DNA of 25,503 nucleotides, taken from NCBI GenBank assembly GCA_043811105.1, contig JBDRNK010000007.1:1-25503 (forward strand), given 5' to 3'. The notes under the pieces were generated by a model, which was given only the letters and a program-made list of their open reading frames with translations, had not been told where the DNA came from and did no database searches. Origin of the DNA: CAZDDW01 sp043811105. Its GTDB lineage: Bacteria > Patescibacteriota > Patescibacteriia > UBA9934 > CAZDDW01. Every line of letters starts with the position of its first letter. The first letter of the stretch is position 1. The position numbers were made by a program, and so were the translations under genes. Of the stretch, positions 21,085-25,503 are shown piece by piece.

Positions 21085-22824
21085 CTATCTGTCCTCCATA
21101 TAAGCACGATAGCATGGTTTACAATAAATATTGCGCTCTGTAAAAGTCAAATTCTTGGCTACAGTTAGTGACTTATTACACTTGGTACAAACAGCTTCTT
21201 CAAACACTGCCAGGTTAGCTCGACCAATCATTTGTTGCATCCTGTAAACCGGATGACGATTTGGTGGAGCAATTTTGAACTTGCGATAGAATTCAATCTC
21301 TGGTCTGAGAAAAGCAAAGCGTCGACCATACTCTTCATCCATAATTGGTACCCCAACCCATTCATCCGGATCCAACTCTATTGCTGTGTCCGGAATATCT
21401 TTACTTGATCGCGTTTTTGTTTTGTCAATCAGGTCATCGCCGATCGCCCCCTCAGACTCAGGATCAAATTCCAAAGCACCGAGTTGTTTTCCAACAGCTT
21501 TATCTGCCCCAAAGTACAAGGTGGCGCCAGACTGTGGAAAGTAACATGGTGAAAATGCCAACGGAAAAAACTGACCATATTCCCCACTGTCCAACATCTG
21601 ACACTTAATCTTGTCCACCGTCTTCCAATATTCATCTTCAGAATACTGTTGATTAAAAATGCAAAACTCTTTATGTCGCAGACCAATACAACCAAAACAA
21701 TTTTCACAATTGTAGCAAGCCATGCAGTACTCCAAATTTTGACAACTATTACTCGAGAAACAAAACTTACAATTTATTGATCTATCCAAATCAATACAAC
21801 CAAAAGAATTTGAAACATCGTAAACACTAATACAGTAGGCGTTATCAAAAGTATCAGCAGCGATAAAACTGCATCGGTAAAGATCACGGGCAGCTTTTAC
21901 ACATTGAAAACAATACTTACAATTTCGAGTGTTATACAGATATTCGCCAACAGAACCCTCATCATCAAAACTCATCTTGGCCGGCCAAACACATTCCCGC
22001 ATTACCTGATCAAATTTGGCTTTCCATTTCTCAACCTCTTTGCGTGAACTAAGATCTATCTTTGACATTTGTTCTTTGTACTCAGCTTCGGTTAATTGAT
22101 CCTCGAAGAACATATACTTCTTCCGTTTCCGATTGACCGCGCCAAAACACATTTCAAGATCTGAACACAAAAACAGAAAAGCTGAGTTCTGAATATTATT
22201 ACAGTCACGAATATAGCGCGAATTAAAAACGCGCGCAGCATCATCAACACCAACACTGCGCTGTCCTGCTTCAACATTATGCATTTCCGCTGATTCTTCA
22301 TTTTTACCGGTCCAAATACAAAAGAACGAATTTATAGATTTGTTGTTCAAAATATTAAAATACGAATTTATATCACCGAATGAATTAATGGCAATTGAAT
22401 TTTCAGGAACTTCAGTGTTCCGCGTGGCATTCAAAGGCACTCTAAGTTGCAGATCTCGAAATTGATCAAAGAATGTACGGCTCGGATCATGCTCTTGATT
22501 TTCAGAACCAAAATCACAACCAAACCATTCTGCATCCGGTAAAACTTTAATTCCGCTCGCCGGGTGAACATAAGTCAGCACTGGCTTTTTAGTTTCCGCA
22601 TGACGTTGCCACCACCACTGGTAACCGATCATATACCCGGCCATGATTTGTTGGCGAGCAACCGGTGAACGATCTGACGATGGTATGTTGAACTTTTTGT
22701 ACCAACCAATCTCTTCTTCGTCCATATTCCACTTCTCACCAGTCAACCCACAAACCCGCTCGCCGGGTTCAAGCCCGTCGAGGATGGTTTTTATTTTTGA
22801 GTCAAAATTGGGAGTTTTATTCAT
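21085..22824 (-). CDS. Large Cys-rich protein, paralogue A
   Basis: About 579 residues from ATG 22824 (MNKTPNFDSKIKTIL); a start farther upstream would translate a palindromic repeat and is rejected. N-terminus: GERVCGLTGEKW, then WYKKFNIP. The centre has many Cys at short spacing (NCKYCFQC, CMACYNCENCFGCIGL, CIFNQQYSEDEYW), suggesting a stacked Cys-bearing coil binding metal or clusters. The C-terminus is a zinc-ribbon-like pair CTKC and YCKPC. Clearly paralogous along its length to the gene at 22946-24682. No signal peptide. Function unknown; I recall similar proteins only from CPR-type genomes. Confidence 0.85.
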   Translation of the reverse strand: MNKTPNFDSKIKTILDGLEPGERVCGLTGEKWNMDEEEIGWYKKFNIPSSDRSPVARQQIMAGYMIGYQWWWQRHAETKKPVLTYVHPASGIKVLPDAEWFGCDFGSENQEHDPSRTFFDQFRDLQLRVPLNATRNTEVPENSIAINSFGDINSYFNILNNKSINSFFCIWTGKNEESAEMHNVEAGQRSVGVDDAARVFNSRYIRDCNNIQNSAFLFLCSDLEMCFGAVNRKRKKYMFFEDQLTEAEYKEQMSKIDLSSRKEVEKWKAKFDQVMRECVWPAKMSFDDEGSVGEYLYNTRNCKYCFQCVKAARDLYRCSFIAADTFDNAYCISVYDVSNSFGCIDLDRSINCKFCFSSNSCQNLEYCMACYNCENCFGCIGLRHKEFCIFNQQYSEDEYWKTVDKIKCQMLDSGEYGQFFPLAFSPCYFPQSGATLYFGADKAVGKQLGALEFDPESEGAIGDDLIDKTKTRSSKDIPDTAIELDPDEWVGVPIMDEEYGRRFAFLRPEIEFYRKFKIAPPNRHPVYRMQQMIGRANLAVFEEAVCTKCNKSLTVAKNLTFTERNIYCKPCYRAYMEDR

Positions 22825-22906
22825 ACAATTTTGACGAAATCCCTCCGTAGCTCGGCTTGTCCGAGCGAAGGGGGATCGCATCGTATTGTGGAGTTTTTGA
22901 CATATG
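22749..22906. repeat. 158-bp direct repeat, copy 1 (paralogue A start and leader)
   Basis: Matches 25234-25391 at the same length with only a few substitutions. It covers codons for the first 25 residues of paralogue A, the start codon and about 80 nt of leader. The leader contains the hairpin CCCTCCgtAGCTCGG / CCGAGCgaAGGGGG (22840-22873). Confidence 0.9.
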
Positions 22907-22914
22907 TTCTGAGA

Positions 22915-22939
22915 GGGACCGACACCCGTAAGGGTGTCA
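22915..22939. repeat. Family-1 single unit after Cys-rich paralogue B
   Basis: 25-bp unit beginning GGGACC with stem GACACCC/GGGTGTC (loop GTAA). Six bases past the stop codon of paralogue B. Confidence 0.85.
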
Positions 22940-22945
22940 CCTTAA

Positions 22946-24682
22946 CTATCCGTGTTGTTCTAAATATTTAAGATAACATTCCCGGCAATAAACTTTTCGT
23001 TCAGGAAACATTTGATTCTTGTGAATCTTAATCTGCTTATTACACTCCTGACACCTCCCTGTTTCAGTCAAAGGTGTATTCGAGGTGCGCAGCAGATTCT
23101 GAAGTCGGGTTAAAAAGTGTTGACGAGGAAACGGTAAACCTTTTGCCTGATAAAACTCAAACTCGCGCGGCAAGACACTGTATGTCCGATCTAGCTGTCT
23201 GTCGTAGATTGGCTTGCTAACCAACTGCTTCGGATCAACCCCTGACAAACAATCAGGAATCTGCTCGACCAAAATCGCATTATTAGCATCAACCTGGTGC
23301 GGTGCCAACACGTTTCCTTTTTTTGGATCTAATTTCAAGGCCCCATATCGTTCCAGCTCTTCATCAGTATACCCAAGAAATTCTGCTCCAATTGAAAACT
23401 GTATTCCCATTGGAGATAAATCGGCAGGAAAATACTCTCCGTATTCGCCTCGATCAAGCATCTTGCATTTTAGTTCATCTACCAACTGCCAATATTCATC
23501 TTCAGTGTACTGTTTATTATAAATACAAAATTTTTTCCGCTGCAAACCAACACAACCAAAACAAAACTCGCAATTATGGCAGTTGTAGCAATATTCAAGA
23601 TTCGACGAGTTCCAACACTGATCACAAAACTTCATATTCTCAACGTAAACCAGGCCGTTGCAATTATAGACATTGCCGCCCCAGCCGTCCCAAGCACAAA
23701 AAGCAGAATTCTTTATATCATCATTAATCCAACACCAAAAACTATCAGCACAGCGCATTAACCAATATCCATGTTTAACCCGAACTGATTTTTCTAAATA
23801 TTCTCCCTGTGAATCATCGGCCCCGGACCAAAAGACCTCTGGCCAAACCGCGTCCTTTGAAATCATTTTGGAAAAACGAACCTGCAGCTCTTCGAATGTG
23901 CTGGCACAACTAAGATCAATTTTACTGATTCGTTCCTTATATTCCTGCTCACTTAACTGATCCCCAAAGAAAACGTGTTTCCGATTTCGTAAATTGACCC
24001 CGCCAAAACAATGCTCACAATTTCGACAATCAAACAAAAATGAACAGTTTAAACAATCGGAACACTCAATACAGGATCTACAGCCAAAACAACGCTTAAT
24101 TCGATTCGAAGCATAACAATCGCGAGATAACCAAATATTAGTCGTATCTAAACAGTCCTCAGAATCAAATAAAAGCGCCGAATACATCTGGCGTCGACAC
24201 TGATTACCACCAAAAACCATGTATGAATCTTCGCTGTTGAGCGTATCTACGGCAACCGAGTTCTTGTTAGAACCGTCATCTCGCGAAGCACAATATGGGG
24301 TCTTCTGAATCAATTTACGTATCTGATCAAAAAACGGCTGGTTAGGATCAACCGCCTGATCGTGCGAAAAATCCTGAACCCACCAATCTTTATCGTTCAT
24401 ACAAGGAATCGGAACATCCGGATGCATAAAAGATAAAATCGGCTCACCGGTTTTACAGTCTCTGTTCCACCAAATAGAAATCCCAGTTGCAAAACCAAGC
24501 AACATTTTTAAGCGAGTAACTGGCGACAAGGTAGCCGGCGGTACATTGAATTTTCGATACCACTTAATCTCCTCTGCAGTCAGTTCCCAATCTTCACCCG
24601 TAATCCGATCAACCCGAACAACTGGTTCAGTCTGATCAAGAACCTTTTGTATCGCAGCATCAAATTTTGGTGTTTTATTCAT
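22946..24682 (-). CDS. Large Cys-rich protein, paralogue B
   Basis: 578 residues from ATG 24682 (MNKTPKFDAAIQKVL). Same architecture as paralogue A: RITGEDWELTAEEIKWYRKF, FMHP, a Cys-dense centre (CFGCRSCIECSDCLNC, DCRNCEHCFGG, NCHNCEFCFGCVGL), FCIYNKQYTEDEYWQLVDEL, and a C-terminal zinc ribbon (CQECNK with YCRECY). The Cys spacing of three to six residues through long stretches suggests parallel coils with stacked Cys. No transmembrane segment. Preceded by a RhuM gene, followed by a family-1 unit. Confidence 0.85.
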   Translation of the reverse strand: MNKTPKFDAAIQKVLDQTEPVVRVDRITGEDWELTAEEIKWYRKFNVPPATLSPVTRLKMLLGFATGISIWWNRDCKTGEPILSFMHPDVPIPCMNDKDWWVQDFSHDQAVDPNQPFFDQIRKLIQKTPYCASRDDGSNKNSVAVDTLNSEDSYMVFGGNQCRRQMYSALLFDSEDCLDTTNIWLSRDCYASNRIKRCFGCRSCIECSDCLNCSFLFDCRNCEHCFGGVNLRNRKHVFFGDQLSEQEYKERISKIDLSCASTFEELQVRFSKMISKDAVWPEVFWSGADDSQGEYLEKSVRVKHGYWLMRCADSFWCWINDDIKNSAFCAWDGWGGNVYNCNGLVYVENMKFCDQCWNSSNLEYCYNCHNCEFCFGCVGLQRKKFCIYNKQYTEDEYWQLVDELKCKMLDRGEYGEYFPADLSPMGIQFSIGAEFLGYTDEELERYGALKLDPKKGNVLAPHQVDANNAILVEQIPDCLSGVDPKQLVSKPIYDRQLDRTYSVLPREFEFYQAKGLPFPRQHFLTRLQNLLRTSNTPLTETGRCQECNKQIKIHKNQMFPERKVYCRECYLKYLEQHG

Positions 24683-24732
24683 ATCACAACAAATTTGTAA
24701 TCAAAGCAATCATAATATCTTTGTCGCGCGGT

Positions 24733-25206
24733 TTACTCTCGGCAACTCGAACTCCATAACATTGAATCGGTTCTTAAAAAACCGATAGCACTTTGCAGTT
24801 CTTGTAAACGAGCTTGATGTTGAGATCGCAGCCGCTGCTGATTTATCGTAAAACCCTTTAAAATATGATCACGTAGAGTTTTAGTTGCCCAGATCCGAAA
24901 TTCTGTCCCTTGTTTTGATTTGACGCGATATCCAACAGAAATAATAACATCGAGATTATAAAACTTTGTGTCATACTTTTTTCCATCGACTGCAGTTGTC
25001 CGGAAATTCCGGATAACTGATTTTTCGTTTAACTCACCTTCTAAAAAAATATTTTGGATGTGTTCGGATACTGTACGTACATCTTTATCAAACAACTCTG
25101 AAATTTGTTTCTGACTAAGCCACACCATCTCATCTATTAATTTAACCTCAAGCCTAGCCTGACCGGATTTGGTGGTGTAAATGACTATTTGTTGCTTTTC
25201 AGGCAT
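24733..25206 (-). CDS. RhuM-family protein, C-terminally truncated
   Basis: 157 residues from ATG 25206 (MPEKQQIVIYTTKSGQARLE). The RhuM signature is strong: VWLSQKQISELFDKDVRTVS, HIQNIF, YDTKFYNLDVIISVGYRVKS, GTEFRIWATKTLRDHILKGF. Full-length RhuM proteins are roughly twice this size; here the product ends shortly after the GFTINQQRL region with an unrelated-looking tail (RTDSMLWSSSCRE), so it is probably truncated. Proposed role is unclear (phage- or island-associated DNA-binding-like N-terminus). It interrupts the Cys-rich array, right beside a truncated Cys-rich start. Confidence 0.8.
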   Translation of the reverse strand: MPEKQQIVIYTTKSGQARLEVKLIDEMVWLSQKQISELFDKDVRTVSEHIQNIFLEGELNEKSVIRNFRTTAVDGKKYDTKFYNLDVIISVGYRVKSKQGTEFRIWATKTLRDHILKGFTINQQRLRSQHQARLQELQSAIGFLRTDSMLWSSSCRE

Positions 25207-25210
25207 ATAA

Positions 25211-25342
25211 TCAATTATTCTTTGCAATCAATTCACAAACCCGCTCGCCAGGTTCAAGGGCGTCGAGGATGGTTTTGATTTTTGAGTCAAAATTGGGAGT
25301 TTTATTCATACAATTTTGACGAAATCCCTCCGTAGCTCGGCT
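25211..25342 (-). pseudogene. Truncated 5' end of a Cys-rich paralogue
   Basis: From ATG 25342 the frame encodes the same first 25 or so residues as paralogue A (MNKTPNFDSKIKTILDALEP, then GERVCEL) and then diverges to IAKNN and a stop at 25211. The remaining 550 residues are absent; the RhuM start lies 4 nt farther. It is the broken copy of the 158-bp repeat, consistent with an insertion or recombination that brought in RhuM. Confidence 0.8.
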
Positions 25343-25391
25343 TGTCCGAGCGAAGGGGGATCGCATCGTATTGTGGTGTTTTTGACATATG
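25234..25391. repeat. 158-bp direct repeat, copy 2
   Basis: Same as 22749-22906, including the CTCGG/CCGAG hairpin (25325-25358). Its position 2,485 bp away, with a paralogous gene between, makes it a substrate for homologous recombination. Confidence 0.9.
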
Positions 25392-25399
25392 CTTTGCAT

Positions 25400-25453
25400 G
25401 GGATCGACAAGCGTAAGCTTGTCAGTTTGACAGGCTGACGCCTGTCGTTCCCC
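25400..25453. repeat. Family-1 palindromic pair after Cys-rich paralogue C
   Basis: 54 bp. Hairpin 1 GACAAGC/GCTTGTC (loop GTAA), hairpin 2 GACAGGC/GCCTGTC (loop TGAC): the same two stems as the mnmA copy but in swapped order, as expected if the pair is inserted in the opposite orientation. Three bases past the stop at 25457. Confidence 0.9.
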
Positions 25454-25456
25454 AAA

Positions 25457-25503
25457 TTATCCGTTTTGTTCGAGATACTTTAAATAACACTCCCGGCAGT
25501 AAA
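25457..25503 (-). CDS. Cys-rich paralogue C, C-terminal end only
   Basis: The minus strand at the window edge reads YCRECYLKYLEQNG and TAA (25459-25457), almost identical to the end of paralogue B (YCRECYLKYLEQHG). The gene continues beyond the window, so at least three paralogues plus one truncated copy lie in tandem. Confidence 0.85.
   Translation of the reverse strand, partial: YCRECYLKYLEQNG

Noticed and set aside
22825..22881. N-terminal extension of Cys-rich paralogue A by 19 residues
   Set aside because: The extension translates a palindromic hairpin repeat shared with 25343-25399, and the conserved paralogue start MNKTP begins at 22824.
24692..24775. Open stretch after the RhuM stop reading IQCYGVRVAESKPRDKDI in another frame
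   Set aside because: Only about 27 codons and no start; it could be the remnant of another gene or the other frame of a shifted RhuM tail, but nothing supports either.
1..25503. CRISPR array
   Set aside because: Repeats are palindromic, irregularly spaced by kilobases, and have variable stems; no regular spacer structure or cas genes.
1..25503. tRNA or rRNA genes
   Set aside because: No cloverleaf with a TTCRA-type T-arm or rRNA-like segment was recognised by eye.

Overview
The window (25.5 kb, moderate GC, standard code with TAA, TGA and TAG all used as stops) looks like the chromosome of a Candidate Phyla Radiation (Patescibacteria) bacterium. I infer this from weak or absent Shine-Dalgarno sequences before most genes, many small orphan proteins, large secreted repeat proteins, Cys-rich paralogues and short house-keeping clusters without synteny I recognise. 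No rRNA, tRNA, CRISPR array or phage gene is visible.

Layout. 1-1750: a convergent pair around a bidirectional terminator, then a minus-strand MazG-like / small membrane protein / PH-like membrane protein operon and an orphan gene bracketed by GGGGTCAGACCCC palindromes. 1800-2100: remnant of a SET-domain gene. 2105-4000: lepA. 4082-4294: lone plus-strand small gene. 4320-7163: mnmA, an aspartoacylase-like gene and a methyltransferase. 7223-9181: truncated SemiSWEET and two C39-like proteins. 8000-12830: an accessory island between two copies of a 70-bp repeat, holding a Fic toxin-antitoxin pair (toxin frameshifted), a 46-residue membrane peptide and three minus-strand genes separated by highly palindromic spacers with integron-type core sites. 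12900-13652: SPFH protein. 13704-18549: secreted operon of a beta-propeller/YadA-like adhesin and an M23 peptidase. 18743-20878: secreted repeat protein, uppP and an alpha/beta hydrolase. 20856-25503: Cys-rich paralogue array interrupted by a RhuM gene and a truncated paralogue copy.

Most striking observation: a family of small palindromes (25-bp single units and 52-56-bp inverted pairs, plus one 86-bp nested copy) occurs at ten places in 25 kb. Stem sequences differ between copies with matching changes on both arms. Five copies lie in frame inside conserved genes (one in lepA, three in mnmA, one in uppP), one supplies an alternative start for the SPFH gene, and four lie 1-6 nt downstream of stop codons. 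A second, three-hairpin family of about 51 bp occurs once inside lepA and once against the hydrolase stop codon, also with a paired compensatory change. This resembles REP/BIME elements in architecture and Rickettsia palindromic elements in entering coding sequence. I know of no description matching it, but could not search.

The second system of interest is the cassette-like array at 11079-12696. Same-strand genes are closely bounded by inverted repeats carrying GTTAGGC/GCCTAAC or GTTATAC/GTATAAC cores and separated by long multi-hairpin DNA, consistent with an integron-cassette array lacking a nearby integrase.
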